Source: Bacteroidia bacterium
GTDB taxonomy: Bacteria > Bacteroidota > Bacteroidia > Cytophagales > JAAEPT01
Assembly: GCA_030431525.1 (NCBI GenBank)
Contig: JAUIJC010000018.1
Location: 1 to 64,000 of the forward strand
DNA length: 64,000 nt
Direction: 5' to 3'
Made by a program: the position numbers and the translations under genes. Numbering within the stretch: position 1 is the stretch's first letter; the number at the start of each line of letters is the position of its first letter. Of the stretch, positions 8,352-16,514 are shown piece after piece. The notes beneath the pieces were generated by a model. The model ran no database searches. It saw only the letters and a list, made by a program, of their open reading frames with translations, and was not told the origin of the DNA.

Positions 8352-9089
8352 TTATTTATCCAACACAAATATCATTCGGTCCGACGACTGCTCATCGTAA
8401 TCATTCAAGGCATAATTGCCGAACACCTTGCGGAGTTTCAGGCCTGCATGTTCGAAGTAGCCTTTGAAATCATCCATGGAAAAGGCTTGAACGCGCTCCT
8501 GAAAACGATAGGATTTTCCTTTGTCCTCGAAGGCAATATCCTTTACGATAAAGCCGTCAATCACTTGGCGCTTCAACTTGAAGGTCACATCCCCCACCGT
8601 TTTCTCTTCTTCGGGAACCAAATTGGCCACCACTTTCGGGACATTCATAAAGTCCATCACGAAAACACCACCGTCCTTCAAATTGGTCGCCATGGCATCA
8701 ATCGCACGGAAATTATCTTGGTCGTCCTCGAAATAGCCAAAACTGGTGAACAGGTTGAAAACGGCATCAAATCCATCCTTTTCCAACGGCTTGCGCATAT
8801 CATGCACAGCAAAGGAAAGGTGCTCATTGGCATAAACCTGTGCCTTCTCAATGCTTTGTGGCGCCAAGTCAGCACCCACTGTCTCAAAACCAAGGGCATT
8901 CAAATGCACAGCATGTCGCCCTTTGCCACAAGGCAAATCCAACACGCGGTCATTCTTTTCCAAATCCAAGTATTCAACCAATCGATTGATAAAGGCTTTG
9001 GCCTCCTCTTCGTCCCTGTTTTGGTACAACAGGTGGTAATAGGCTGAATCAAACCAGTCAGCAAACCATTCTGTGGCCATGGTGTTCAT
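8352..9089 (-). CDS. Class I SAM-dependent methyltransferase
   Basis: A 245-residue Rossmann-fold methyltransferase. Motif I is RVLDLPCGKGRH near residues 48-59 (the SAM-binding glycine loop), motif II acid GADLAPQSI near residue 73, and FDAVFNLFTSFGYF near residues 108-121 corresponds to motif IV with the downstream loop. The substrate is not readable: it could act on a small molecule, lipid or protein. ATG 9089 and ATG 9080 are both possible starts. The gene stands alone, with repeats on both sides (heptamer array downstream, paired mini-hairpins upstream). Confidence 0.85.
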   Translation of the reverse strand: MNTMATEWFADWFDSAYYHLLYQNRDEEEAKAFINRLVEYLDLEKNDRVLDLPCGKGRHAVHLNALGFETVGADLAPQSIEKAQVYANEHLSFAVHDMRKPLEKDGFDAVFNLFTSFGYFEDDQDNFRAIDAMATNLKDGGVFVMDFMNVPKVVANLVPEEEKTVGDVTFKLKRQVIDGFIVKDIAFEDKGKSYRFQERVQAFSMDDFKGYFEHAGLKLRKVFGNYALNDYDEQSSDRMIFVLDK

Positions 9090-9102
9090 ATTTTTTCTTA
9101 AT

Positions 9103-9200
9103 CCTTCGAAAACGTCGGGTATGAAACCCGACGCTATGGAGACAGCCTACGTAGACCATGCACCGTCCATAGCGGTAGGTTTTATACCTACCGACGAAAT
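9103..9200. repeat. Paired mini-hairpin repeat (CGGGTAT/CCTACC), copy 1
   Basis: A hairpin GTCGGGTATGAAACCCGAC (9114-9132) and a second GGTAGGTTTTATACCTACC (9175-9193) flank a spacer of about 40 bases that can itself pair (CTATGGA with TCCATAG). The flanks TTCGAAAACGT and the two hairpins recur at 57689-57780. Confidence 0.8.
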
Positions 9201-9207
9201 ATCCCCC

Positions 9208-10263
9208 CTATTGGGCACGATACGCGTTTACGCCCTTCGATTCCCAAACCTGATACTTCCCATCCTCATCATAAATGAAAAGGGCATCCAACTCAGGATG
9301 TTGCTCCAAGACCTTCTTCGACTCCTCCATGCCCAAGACCATAAAGGCCGTGGCATAGGCGTCTGCTGTCATGCAATCCTTTGCGAATACAGTAGCACTC
9401 AAAAGTTCGTGCTGAACAGGTCTGCCGAGTACAGGGTCGATGGTATGGCCGTAGCGTTTGCCATCCCGCTCCACATAATTGCGGTAGTTTCCTGAGGTAG
9501 CGATGGCTACATTCTCCAAGTTCAACACCTGTTGAACGGCTTGGCCGTCCCTTTTTGGTTGCTCAATGCCAATCGCCCATTTCTTGCCGTTTGGTTTTGG
9601 CGACCCACAAAGGATTTCGCCACCAATTTCAACCTTATAGGAAGTGATGCCTTTGCTTTTCAAAAACTCGGCAACCACATCAACGCCGTAACCCTTGGCA
9701 ATAGCCGAAAAGTCAAGACGAAGCCCCTTGACATCTTTCGTCAAAAGGGTGTCATTGAAGTGAACCTTATTGTATCCAACCAAGTTTTTGATGGAGTCCA
9801 AGGCTTCAGGAGTTGGCTCCTCCTCATTCTTCTTCATCCCAAATCCCCAAGCATTGTACAAAGGCAAAACGGTGGGGTCAAAAGCGCCACTCGTAGCCTC
9901 GTAAACCTCTTTGCTGGATTTTAGGACGGGAAGGAAAAATGGCGAGAAATGCTGAAGCGAATCGCCTTGGTTAAACTGGGAAATCTCTGAGTCGTCGCGA
10001 TAAGTGGAAAGGGCCTTGTCGAAATCCTTCAACACGGAGTCAATCTCATGCTGGTAGTTTACAGTGTCCGCATAAGCGATGCTGTAATAGGTGCCCATGG
10101 TTTTTCCCTCCAACCAAGTCAGGTCCTTGCGTTCTTGCTGGGCAACCTCCCATTGTTTCTCGGCTTTCTGCTTTCGGCATTCATACACGATGAACATGGA
10201 GAGCAGAAGTACGACAAAGTAAATTTGTCCTTTTCGTTTGAGTAGAGCCTCTTTCCAATTCAT
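9208..10263 (-). CDS. apbE: FAD:protein FMN transferase (ApbE family)
   Basis: A 351-residue ApbE-family protein, which attaches FMN covalently to threonine in targets such as the Na+-translocating NADH dehydrogenase or flavin-based transfer proteins. It has a single N-terminal membrane anchor (about residues 14-28) and then a periplasmic domain. Family motifs: KTMGTYYSIAY near the start of the domain, SGAFDPTVLPLYNAWGFG, DFSAIAKGYGVD, EIGGEILCGS, GHTIDPVLGRPV and the metal-binding DCMTADAYATAFMVLG near the C-terminus. ATG 10263 was chosen over an upstream in-frame codon because it gives a compact basic N-terminus ahead of the anchor. Its target is not in this window. Confidence 0.93.
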   Translation of the reverse strand: MNWKEALLKRKGQIYFVVLLLSMFIVYECRKQKAEKQWEVAQQERKDLTWLEGKTMGTYYSIAYADTVNYQHEIDSVLKDFDKALSTYRDDSEISQFNQGDSLQHFSPFFLPVLKSSKEVYEATSGAFDPTVLPLYNAWGFGMKKNEEEPTPEALDSIKNLVGYNKVHFNDTLLTKDVKGLRLDFSAIAKGYGVDVVAEFLKSKGITSYKVEIGGEILCGSPKPNGKKWAIGIEQPKRDGQAVQQVLNLENVAIATSGNYRNYVERDGKRYGHTIDPVLGRPVQHELLSATVFAKDCMTADAYATAFMVLGMEESKKVLEQHPELDALFIYDEDGKYQVWESKGVNAYRAQ

Positions 10264-10343
10264 GGGGCAAAGGTACGAAGCGTGGAGCAAGAAAGGACAG
10301 GAACAGGTTCAGCTAAAGAAAAATTGTTGGATGAGGTGTCACC

Positions 10344-10468
10344 GTAGCGACGCTTTGAAAGCGTAGAAACTAATTTGCCGAAGGCGAAATACAGTTAGCA
10401 TGAAGTCCTCTCCAGATTTTCAAGCCGACTTTGTCGGCTTGGTTCCCACACTTTCAAAGCGTCGCTAC
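10344..10468. repeat. Long inverted repeat, 18-bp perfect arms
   Basis: GTAGCGACGCTTTGAAAG at 10344-10361 is repeated in inverse at 10451-10468. Inside lies a second hairpin AAGCCGAC-TTT-GTCGGCTT (10422-10440). It fills most of the 268-base gap between apbE and the MBOAT gene. Confidence 0.8.
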
Positions 10469-10535
10469 GCAGTGCGTGACTTTCCCACAGCCAACCAAAA
10501 ATCCTTCGAGGTCTTTCTTTGAAGGATTGTATCTT

Positions 10536-10543
10536 TACGTTTG
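10536..10543 (+). promoter_or_regulatory. -7 element TACGTTTG of the MBOAT gene
   Basis: An exact match to TAnnTTTG, 16 bases before the ATG at 10559. A TTTG lies only 14 bases upstream (10518-10521), closer than usual for a -33 element. A start site here would leave a leader of about 10 bases. Confidence 0.5.
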
Positions 10544-10558
10544 GGCTTTTGAAACTTT

Positions 10559-12112
10559 ATGACAGAAATGCAGGAATTGCTTGAATCCATCTTTAGCTAC
10601 CACCCAAAGAATCCTTTGATTTTCAGTAATGGGATTTTCTGGGGATGGCTGGCGCTGATTTTGGTGGCCATGCAATTTATCAAGGAGCGCATCACCCTCA
10701 GAAACATGTTCCTGTTGGTGTTCAGCCTGTTTTTCTATTACAAATCAAGTGGCATATACTTCCTGTTGCTCTTGCTCTCCACGGTCATTGACTACTCCTT
10801 GGGCAAGCGCATCCATGAATCAAACAACCCAAAAGAGCGCAAACGTTATTTGGTGCTCAGCCTGATATCCAACCTTGGGCTGTTGGCTTACTTCAAGTAC
10901 AGCTACTTCCTGATTGGGCACATCAACGAAATTTTCGGCACCGACATCCATGCTGTGGATTTCTTCGCCGTGATGGGCAACGCCATCTTCAATGGCGACT
11001 TTGACATCGACAAGATTTTCCTTCCTGTCGGCATCTCCTTCTTCACCTTCCAAACCATCAGCTATTCGATTGATATTTATCGGAAGGAAATTAAGCCCGT
11101 CAAAAACATCTGGGACTTCGCCTTTTTCGTCAGCTTTTTCCCACAATTGGTGGCTGGACCGATTGTGCGCGCCTCGGACTTTATCGACCAAATCTATCAG
11201 CCTTACAAGCTGACTGAAAAGGATTTTGGCCGTGCGCTATTCCTGATTTTGGGGGGATTGGTGAAAAAGGTTTTGATTTCGGACTACCTCTCTGTCAATT
11301 TGGTGGACCGCGTTTTTGACAGTCCGACCAGCTATACAGGCTTCGAAAACTTGATGGGCGTTTATGGCTATGCCCTCCAAATCTATTGCGACTTTTCGGG
11401 CTACTCCGACATTGCCATCGGTATTGCCTTGCTCTTGGGTTTTAACCTACCCTTAAACTTCAACTCGCCGTATCAGGCGGTTAACATCACTGATTTCTGG
11501 CGTCGCTGGCATATTTCCCTCTCCTCTTGGTTACGTGATTACCTTTACATTCCGCTTGGCGGAAACCGCAAGGGAAAGGTGCGCACCTATATCAACCAAT
11601 TGCTGACCATGCTGTTGGGCGGATTGTGGCATGGCGCTCACATCAAATTCATCATTTGGGGAGGAATGCATGGATTGGCCTTGTCCATCCACAAGTTTTG
11701 GCTTTCCATCCAGCCAAAAGACATGTATGACATCAAGGAAAAAAGCTCGCCATGGAGCAAAAGCCTTTACCGCTTTTCCACCATGTTGCTCACCTTCCAT
11801 TTTGTGTGTTTAGCGTGGATGTATTTCAGGGCCAAAGACGTGCAAACCGTCGTTCAGATGATTGAGCAGATTTTTGCAAACTTCAACCTGACACTTCTCC
11901 CTGAGATTGTGGAAGGCTATTGGAAAGTCTTTGCACTTATGCTGTTTGGATACTTTATCCACTTTATCCCCAAACAATTCAAAATCCGACTGGAAGGCAG
12001 TTTCTCCTCATGGCCTGATTACGCCAAAGCCGTAGCCATCACTGTTTTGATTGTGGTGCTTTATCAAGCCAAAACGGCAGACAGCCAACCGTTTATTTAT
12101 TTCCAGTTTTAA
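10559..12112 (+). CDS. MBOAT family membrane O-acyltransferase
   Basis: A 517-residue polytopic protein of the MBOAT superfamily, AlgI/DltB type, which moves acyl groups (usually acetyl) onto extracytoplasmic polysaccharide or other carriers. About eleven membrane segments are visible. The signature regions are LPVGISFFTFQTISYSID near residue 158, FWRRWHISLSSWLRDYLYIPLGGNR near residues 313-337, and GLWHGAHIKFIIWGGMHG near residue 355, where the His of LWHG is the expected catalytic residue. No AlgJ/AlgX/DltD-like partner lies beside it. The next gene is a small lipoprotein separated by a repeat. The acceptor is unknown. Confidence 0.93.
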   Translation: MTEMQELLESIFSYHPKNPLIFSNGIFWGWLALILVAMQFIKERITLRNMFLLVFSLFFYYKSSGIYFLLLLLSTVIDYSLGKRIHESNNPKERKRYLVLSLISNLGLLAYFKYSYFLIGHINEIFGTDIHAVDFFAVMGNAIFNGDFDIDKIFLPVGISFFTFQTISYSIDIYRKEIKPVKNIWDFAFFVSFFPQLVAGPIVRASDFIDQIYQPYKLTEKDFGRALFLILGGLVKKVLISDYLSVNLVDRVFDSPTSYTGFENLMGVYGYALQIYCDFSGYSDIAIGIALLLGFNLPLNFNSPYQAVNITDFWRRWHISLSSWLRDYLYIPLGGNRKGKVRTYINQLLTMLLGGLWHGAHIKFIIWGGMHGLALSIHKFWLSIQPKDMYDIKEKSSPWSKSLYRFSTMLLTFHFVCLAWMYFRAKDVQTVVQMIEQIFANFNLTLLPEIVEGYWKVFALMLFGYFIHFIPKQFKIRLEGSFSSWPDYAKAVAITVLIVVLYQAKTADSQPFIYFQF

Positions 12113-12115
12113 AAG

Positions 12116-12198
12116 GGGTACGGAGTATTGAGTACAGAGTACCAAGCTTTCAGCCATTTTGGGCAAGCTCAGTACTCTGTACTCCGTACTCCGTACTT
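12116..12198. repeat. Heptamer inverted array, GAGTACN class, copy 2
   Basis: Units TACGGAG TATTGAG TACAGAG TACC lead into the same AAGCTTTCAGCCATT core as at 8271, then four complementary units ending CCGTACTCCGTACT. It begins right after the MBOAT stop and ends about 10 bases before the next gene's start. Confidence 0.8.
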
Positions 12199-12208
12199 CA
12201 TTACCCCT

Positions 12209-12766
12209 ATGACCCGCCTACTCCTCCCCTTTTCCCTTCTCCTCCTCTTTTCCTGCCAAGACAAAAAACCAGCTCCCTGCTGTCCCCCATCTCCTAAAAA
12301 CGATTTGACTTATTTCACGGATTTTGAAGGATTGAAGGGCTTTGTCCCACGTCAAACAATCACTACCATTGACGCCCATTCAGGAAACTATGCTGGGCAG
12401 GTGAATCAATTTGCTGAGTTTGGCCCAACCATGGACATCCACTTTGAGGAAGTCCCCGCCAAGGAAAAAGCCGTGAAGAAAGTTCAGGTTTCCGCTTGGT
12501 TCAAATTCCCCAAGGACACCGCCCAAAAAGCAGAGTTGATTGTGAACGGCTACCGCCGATACAGCGGAGAGAATTTCCTCTATGAAGGAATAAAACTGAA
12601 GGAAGCGAATGAAAAAACAACAGACAAAGGCTGGAAGAAACACACCCAAACCTTTGACTTAGACACCAACTTCAAAGACGGCAATGCCTTAAAAATCTAC
12701 CTCTGGAACCCTGAAAAAAAGGGAACGGCGTGGATGGATGACTTGGAGGTTGAGTTCTTGGAGTGA
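12209..12766 (+). CDS. Hypothetical lipoprotein with a probable jelly-roll domain
   Basis: A 185-residue protein with a lipoprotein signal (MTRLLLPFSLLLLFSC, Cys at residue 16). The rest is predicted to be mostly beta: TYFTDFEGLKGF at the start, paired polar/hydrophobic strands, and a closing GTAWMDDLEVEFLE typical of concanavalin-like jelly-roll carbohydrate-binding folds. That is a structural guess and no enzyme motif is visible. ATG 12209 was chosen because the 27 in-frame codons upstream are a translated repeat. The upstream neighbour is the MBOAT acyltransferase, 96 bases away, which suggests but does not prove an envelope role. Confidence 0.75.
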   Translation: MTRLLLPFSLLLLFSCQDKKPAPCCPPSPKNDLTYFTDFEGLKGFVPRQTITTIDAHSGNYAGQVNQFAEFGPTMDIHFEEVPAKEKAVKKVQVSAWFKFPKDTAQKAELIVNGYRRYSGENFLYEGIKLKEANEKTTDKGWKKHTQTFDLDTNFKDGNALKIYLWNPEKKGTAWMDDLEVEFLE

Positions 12767-12828
12767 AAAGTGTCTAAACCTTGATTACTTTGGATTGAAG
12801 GATGGACAGGATTACCGCCCATCCGTAA

Positions 12829-12849
12829 CGTAGGGCCTTGCGCCCTACG
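12829..12849. repeat. Small palindrome CGTAGGGC/GCCCTACG
   Basis: Perfect 8-bp arms with a 5-base loop between the lipoprotein gene and the dnaK terminator. It is of the REP-like kind scattered through this window. Confidence 0.5.
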
Positions 12850-12853
12850 AACC

Positions 12854-12890
12854 CAAAAAAGGCTCCGTCCCAAACTGGAACGGAGCCTTT
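12854..12890 (-). terminator. Terminator of dnaK
   Basis: AAAGGCTCCGT (12858-12868) pairs with ACGGAGCCTTT (12880-12890). On the minus strand a T-run follows the stem. Confidence 0.85.
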
Positions 12891-12911
12891 ACTTTTATGT
12901 TCTGGAGCGAA

Positions 12912-14837
12912 TTACTTCACTTCCTCGAAGTCTACATCTTCGGCACCACCTTCAGCGCCAGCGCTTGCTCCGGCACCTTGGCCTTGAGCCTGCTCAGCAC
13001 CTGCCTGAGGACCACCAGCTTGAGTGCCATCAGCACCTTGGTACATCTCAGAAGAAGCGGCCTGCCAAGCATTCTGAAGTGCTTCCATGGAAGCGTCAAT
13101 CTTAGCGATGTCCTGAGCCTTGTGAGCTTCTTTCAACTCGTTCAAGGCAGCCTCGATGGTTGACTTGTTGCCGTCAGAAAGCTTTTCGCCGAACTCCTTC
13201 AACTGCTTCTCAGTTTGGAAAACGAGCGAGTCAGCTTGGTTAAGTTTCTCAACTTTCTCCTTAGCCTCCTTATCCGCTTCGGCATTAGCCTCAGCTTCCT
13301 GCTTCATTTTCTCGATTTCCTCGTCGGTCAAACCAGAAGAAGCTTCGATTCGGATTTTCTGCTCTTTGCCAGTAGCCTTGTCCTTTGCGGAAACGTGGAG
13401 GATACCGTTGGCGTCGATGTCGAAAGTTACCTCAATCTGTGGCACACCACGCTGTGCTGGTGGAATGTCAGAAAGGTGGAAACGACCGATCGTTTTGTTT
13501 TGAGCAGCCATTGGACGCTCACCTTGCAAGACGTGGATCTCAACAGAAGTCTGGTTGTCAGCAGCTGTAGAGAAAGTCTCAGATTTCTTGCTTGGGATAG
13601 TTGTGTTCGACTCAATCAACTTGGTCATCACACCGCCCATAGTTTCGATACCCAAAGACAATGGCGTTACGTCCAAAAGAAGAACGTCTTTCACCTCACC
13701 AGTGAGTACACCACCTTGGATCGCAGCACCGATGGCTACAACCTCGTCAGGGTTTACACCTTTAGAAGGCTTCTTGCCGAAGAACTTCTCAACCTCCTCT
13801 TGGATACGTGGGATACGCGTAGAACCACCAACCAAGATCACTTCGTCAATGTCAGAAGTAGAAAGGCCAGCGTCCTGCATCGCTTTCTTACATGGCTCCA
13901 AAGAACGACGAATCAAATCGTCAGCCAATTGCTCGAACTGTGCACGGCTCAAGCTACGCACCAAGTGCTTTGGAATGCCATCAACTGGCATGATGTATGG
14001 CAAGTTGATTTCTGTGGAAGTACCAGCAGACAACTCGATTTTAGCTTTCTCAGCAGCTTCTTTCAAACGCTGAAGGGCCATTGGGTCCTTGCGAAGGTCA
14101 AGGCCTTCATCCTTTAGGAACTCCTCAGCCAACCAGTTGATGATCACTTGGTCGAAGTCATCACCACCCAAGTGAACGTCACCGTTAGTAGAAAGCACCT
14201 CGAATACACCGTCACCCAACTCAAGGATGGAGATATCGAAAGTACCACCACCAAGGTCATAAACGGCGATAGTTTGGTCGCTATCCTTCTTGTCAAGACC
14301 GTAAGCCAAAGCAGCTGCAGTAGGCTCGTTGATGATACGCTTCACCTCCAAACCAGCAATCTGACCAGCTTCTTTCGTAGCCTGACGCTCTGCATCGTTG
14401 AAGTAAGCAGGAACAGTGATTACTGCCTCAGAAACTGTAGTTCCCAAGTAGTCTTCTGCTGTAGACTTCATTTTCTGAAGAATCATAGCAGAAAGCTCTT
14501 GTGGAGAATACGTGCGGTCACCGATAGTTACACGTGGCGTGTCGTTCGGACCTTGCTCAACCTTGTAAGAAACAGTCGAAGCCTCAGAAGAACACTCAGA
14601 GAACTTTTTACCCATGAAACGCTTCACGGAGTTCACAGTGTTGACTGGGTTGGTGATGGCTTGACGCTTTGCAGCGTCACCTACTTTACGCTCACCTTTA
14701 CCTTCGTCCAAAAAACCAATGATAGAAGGCGTCGTGCGGCGGCCTTCGCTGTTAGGGATTACCACTGGCTCGTTACCCTCCATTACGGAGACGCAAGAGT
14801 TGGTTGTTCCCAAGTCAATTCCAATAATTTTTCCCAT
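12912..14837 (-). CDS. dnaK: Chaperone DnaK (Hsp70)
   Basis: A 641-residue Hsp70 that binds unfolded peptides in an ATP-dependent cycle with DnaJ and GrpE. The N-terminal ATPase domain opens [19 protein letters not shown] and contains [16 protein letters not shown] near residue 192 and [12 protein letters not shown] near 337. The substrate-binding domain carries [17 protein letters not shown] near 390 and the lid helices follow. The disordered Gly/Ala/Gln tail ends EDVDFEEVK, the expected terminal motif. It is not in an operon with dnaJ or grpE, and a terminator follows directly. Upstream is an unusual sigma-54-like promoter region (14899-15025). Confidence 0.98.
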   Translation of the reverse strand: MGKIIGIDLGTTNSCVSVMEGNEPVVIPNSEGRRTTPSIIGFLDEGKGERKVGDAAKRQAITNPVNTVNSVKRFMGKKFSECSSEASTVSYKVEQGPNDTPRVTIGDRTYSPQELSAMILQKMKSTAEDYLGTTVSEAVITVPAYFNDAERQATKEAGQIAGLEVKRIINEPTAAALAYGLDKKDSDQTIAVYDLGGGTFDISILELGDGVFEVLSTNGDVHLGGDDFDQVIINWLAEEFLKDEGLDLRKDPMALQRLKEAAEKAKIELSAGTSTEINLPYIMPVDGIPKHLVRSLSRAQFEQLADDLIRRSLEPCKKAMQDAGLSTSDIDEVILVGGSTRIPRIQEEVEKFFGKKPSKGVNPDEVVAIGAAIQGGVLTGEVKDVLLLDVTPLSLGIETMGGVMTKLIESNTTIPSKKSETFSTAADNQTSVEIHVLQGERPMAAQNKTIGRFHLSDIPPAQRGVPQIEVTFDIDANGILHVSAKDKATGKEQKIRIEASSGLTDEEIEKMKQEAEANAEADKEAKEKVEKLNQADSLVFQTEKQLKEFGEKLSDGNKSTIEAALNELKEAHKAQDIAKIDASMEALQNAWQAASSEMYQGADGTQAGGPQAGAEQAQGQGAGASAGAEGGAEDVDFEEVK

Positions 14838-14898
14838 TGTTCTAACTTATGTTCTAGCCCTTGATTGCTCAAAGGCGCAGATTCAACATGTATTGATG

Positions 14899-15025
14899 TC
14901 TGGGGGATGTCAATGGCCGTGCCAAGGGAATTTTGGCACAAAAAGCTGTCAATCTGGCGCAGGATTCAAAAATCAGTTTTCAGACTTTCCTCAAAAGGGT
15001 GACAAAAACGGCGGAGTGGCTGACA
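14899..15025 (-). promoter_or_regulatory. dnaK control region with sigma-54-like promoter
   Basis: On the minus strand TTGGCACG-GCCA-TTGAC (14925-14909) matches the sigma-54 -24/-12 pattern TGGCACG-N4-TTGC except that the final GC is GA. A start near 14899 would give a leader of about 60 bases to the ATG at 14837. The -24 half overlaps a perfect inverted repeat GTGCCAA-N7-TTGGCAC (14919-14939). Further upstream TGACA occurs twice, 21 bases apart (15000-15004 and 15021-15025), with TGTCA at 14947-14951, which could be activator sites. No CIRCE element is present. Confidence 0.55.
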
Positions 15026-15048
15026 AATCTGCTGATAGTTTGGAAGAA

Positions 15049-15555
15049 CTAAATCTCAGCATCGAGAATTACCTCTACAATGGATGCCGCTTTTCCCCAT
15101 TTTTTACTTTTATCAAAAATCAATGCACCAGAACCATCATAGGTCTTGATCACCAAATCGTCACCGGTTGAGAGTATTATTCTTAAAACATCATAGGGAA
15201 TCTGAACTTCATAGCGAGCCACCCATTTCTTACTCTTCTTCTCCAAATACATTCTCTTGAAATCCCTAATCGTAGCAATTGGTTTCCCATCCTGTTCAAA
15301 CACCAAGCTATCCAAATTACCTGAAGCCACTCTTGAGATAACCGAGAAGCGTAGAGTTACCTCTTTGGGTATTGAATCCGAATGTGTGAAAGTGAAGTCC
15401 ATCTCAAAAGCACCATCCCCTTTCAGGGTAACAGGCTCAATAAAAAATAAATCAAAACCCTCGCGATTCATTTTCTTAATGTAATCAGCACTGTTTTGCG
15501 CCGAAAGCGTTAATGCAGCAGAGAGTAACAATAAAATAATGGACAGGCGTTTCAT
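15049..15555 (-). CDS. Hypothetical exported protein
   Basis: A 168-residue protein with a signal peptide (MKRLSIILLLLSAALTLSAQ, cleavage after about residue 19 or 20). The mature part alternates strands and charged turns (FEMDFTFTHSDSIPKEVTLRF, KKWVARYEVQIPYDVLRII) and looks like an all-beta secreted domain. I do not recognise the family. ATG 15555 was chosen because the signal peptide starts there; the longer frame reads through a terminator hairpin. It lies between dnaK's control region and the TRL-like genes, in the same direction. Confidence 0.7.
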   Translation of the reverse strand: MKRLSIILLLLSAALTLSAQNSADYIKKMNREGFDLFFIEPVTLKGDGAFEMDFTFTHSDSIPKEVTLRFSVISRVASGNLDSLVFEQDGKPIATIRDFKRMYLEKKSKKWVARYEVQIPYDVLRIILSTGDDLVIKTYDGSGALIFDKSKKWGKAASIVEVILDAEI

Positions 15556-15580
15556 TTTTTCTAATCTATTTGAAAACAAT

Positions 15581-15611
15581 AAACCCTGCCGGCCAAGGAC
15601 CAACAGGGTTT
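15581..15611 (-). terminator. Weak terminator after the first TRL-like gene
   Basis: AAACCCTG (15581-15588) pairs with CAGGGTTT (15604-15611), with a short T-rich stretch following on the minus strand. Confidence 0.5.
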
Positions 15612-15633
15612 CTACTTATTGAGTAAATAATAA

Positions 15634-15942
15634 TTACTCGCCGTAAACGTGAATTTTCACAGTAGCAACGATACCCAAGATAGACTTGGTTTCGTAGTCA
15701 ACATGAGAAATTTTAGTGATACCAGCATTCTTAGCAGCTGCATCGATGCTTGCATCTCCAGTACCGATAATTCCCAAGATAGACTTCGCAGAAGAAGTAC
15801 CCACCTTAGAACCTACTGTATTGTCAGTAGCGGCAATAGGGCCTTTAACGTTAGTGTAAACCAAACCAGTTACAGGAGCGATTCCAGCAGCACAGCTTGT
15901 CAAAGCCACCGCCGCAACAGCAGCAACAAAAAACTTTTTCAT
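15634..15942 (-). CDS. TRL-like small lipoprotein, paralogue A
   Basis: A 102-residue protein of the TRL-like family. The lipoprotein signal MKKFFVAAVAAVALTSC puts the acylated Cys at residue 17. The mature domain has the family's repeated small-residue pattern: VTGLVYTNVKGPIAAT, GSKVGTSSAKSILGIIGTGDAS, IDAAAKNAGITKISHVDYETKSILGI. Its function is unknown; TRL proteins are small envelope lipoproteins found in many Gram-negative bacteria. ATG 15942 is the signal-peptide start. It is a tandem paralogue of the gene at 16099 with closely similar sequence along the full length. Confidence 0.88.
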   Translation of the reverse strand: MKKFFVAAVAAVALTSCAAGIAPVTGLVYTNVKGPIAATDNTVGSKVGTSSAKSILGIIGTGDASIDAAAKNAGITKISHVDYETKSILGIVATVKIHVYGE

Positions 15943-16000
15943 TTTCTTAAAATTTACTTTAAAAACCTTCTGCAGCAAATCTAAGTAATAAATGAGCACA

Positions 16001-16034
16001 AAAAAAACTCATACCCAACAAGTAGAGTATGAGT
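16001..16034 (-). terminator. Terminator between the two TRL-like genes
   Basis: ACTCATAC (16007-16014) pairs with GTATGAGT (16027-16034) and a T-run follows on the minus strand. A second hairpin (AACACCC...GGGTGTG, about 16051-16082) lies closer to the stop of paralogue B. Confidence 0.7.
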
Positions 16035-16098
16035 AAGCAGCTTATCTTAAGAACACCCCATCGGGACAAACCGACAGGGTGTGTGAAAAACTCAGAAA

Positions 16099-16407
16099 TC
16101 ACTCACCATACACGTGTACAGTGACTCTGGTATAAATACCAAGAATGGAATAGTTGTGATAATCAACATGGGAAATCTTAGTGATTCCAGCCTTCTTGGC
16201 TGCTGCATCGATGCTGGCATCACCATTACCCACAACACCAACGTAAGAGCGAGCCTCGGCAGTTCCAACTTTTGTTCCAACGGTATTACCCGTTGCAGTC
16301 AGAGGACCTTTGACATTTGAATAGACAAAACCTGTAACAGGACTTAATCCCATTGCACAGCTGGAGAGTGTCGCCGCGGACACCATTGCGATAAACAACT
16401 TCTTCAT
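16099..16407 (-). CDS. TRL-like small lipoprotein, paralogue B
   Basis: A 102-residue protein, the same length as paralogue A and aligned to it without gaps: lipobox LSSC with Cys at residue 17, VTGFVYSNVKGPLTAT, GTKVGTAEARSYVGVVGNGDAS, IDAAAKKAGITKISHVDYHNYSILGI, both ending VHVYGE. A local duplication is the simplest origin. Each copy has its own terminator, so they may be expressed independently. Function unknown. Confidence 0.88.
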   Translation of the reverse strand: MKKLFIAMVSAATLSSCAMGLSPVTGFVYSNVKGPLTATGNTVGTKVGTAEARSYVGVVGNGDASIDAAAKKAGITKISHVDYHNYSILGIYTRVTVHVYGE

Positions 16408-16458
16408 ATTTTTTAGTTTGTTGTCTATTCATTGGTACGCAACTCTCCCCTGAAAGTT

Positions 16459-16492
16459 AAAAAGCCACCTTTCGTCGAAAAAGGTGGCTTTT
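16459..16492 (-). terminator. Terminator of the second FKBP gene
   Basis: AAAAGCCACCTTT (ending 16472) pairs with AAAGGTGGCTTTT (16480-16492), with A and T runs on either side. Confidence 0.85.
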
Positions 16493-16514
16493 CATTTAAC
16501 CTCTAAAAAGGAGT

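Noticed and set aside
12128-12208. Longer start for the lipoprotein after the MBOAT gene
   Set aside because: The extra 27 codons are a translated heptamer repeat, and the lipoprotein signal begins at 12209.
13215-14117. Long open frame antisense to dnaK
   Set aside because: It is a mirror of the strongly coding dnaK frame, with no family resemblance and no start context of its own.
14838-15048. CIRCE / HrcA operator ahead of dnaK
   Set aside because: No TTAGCACTC-N9-GAGTGCTAA or close variant; the inverted repeat present is GTGCCAA-N7-TTGGCAC.
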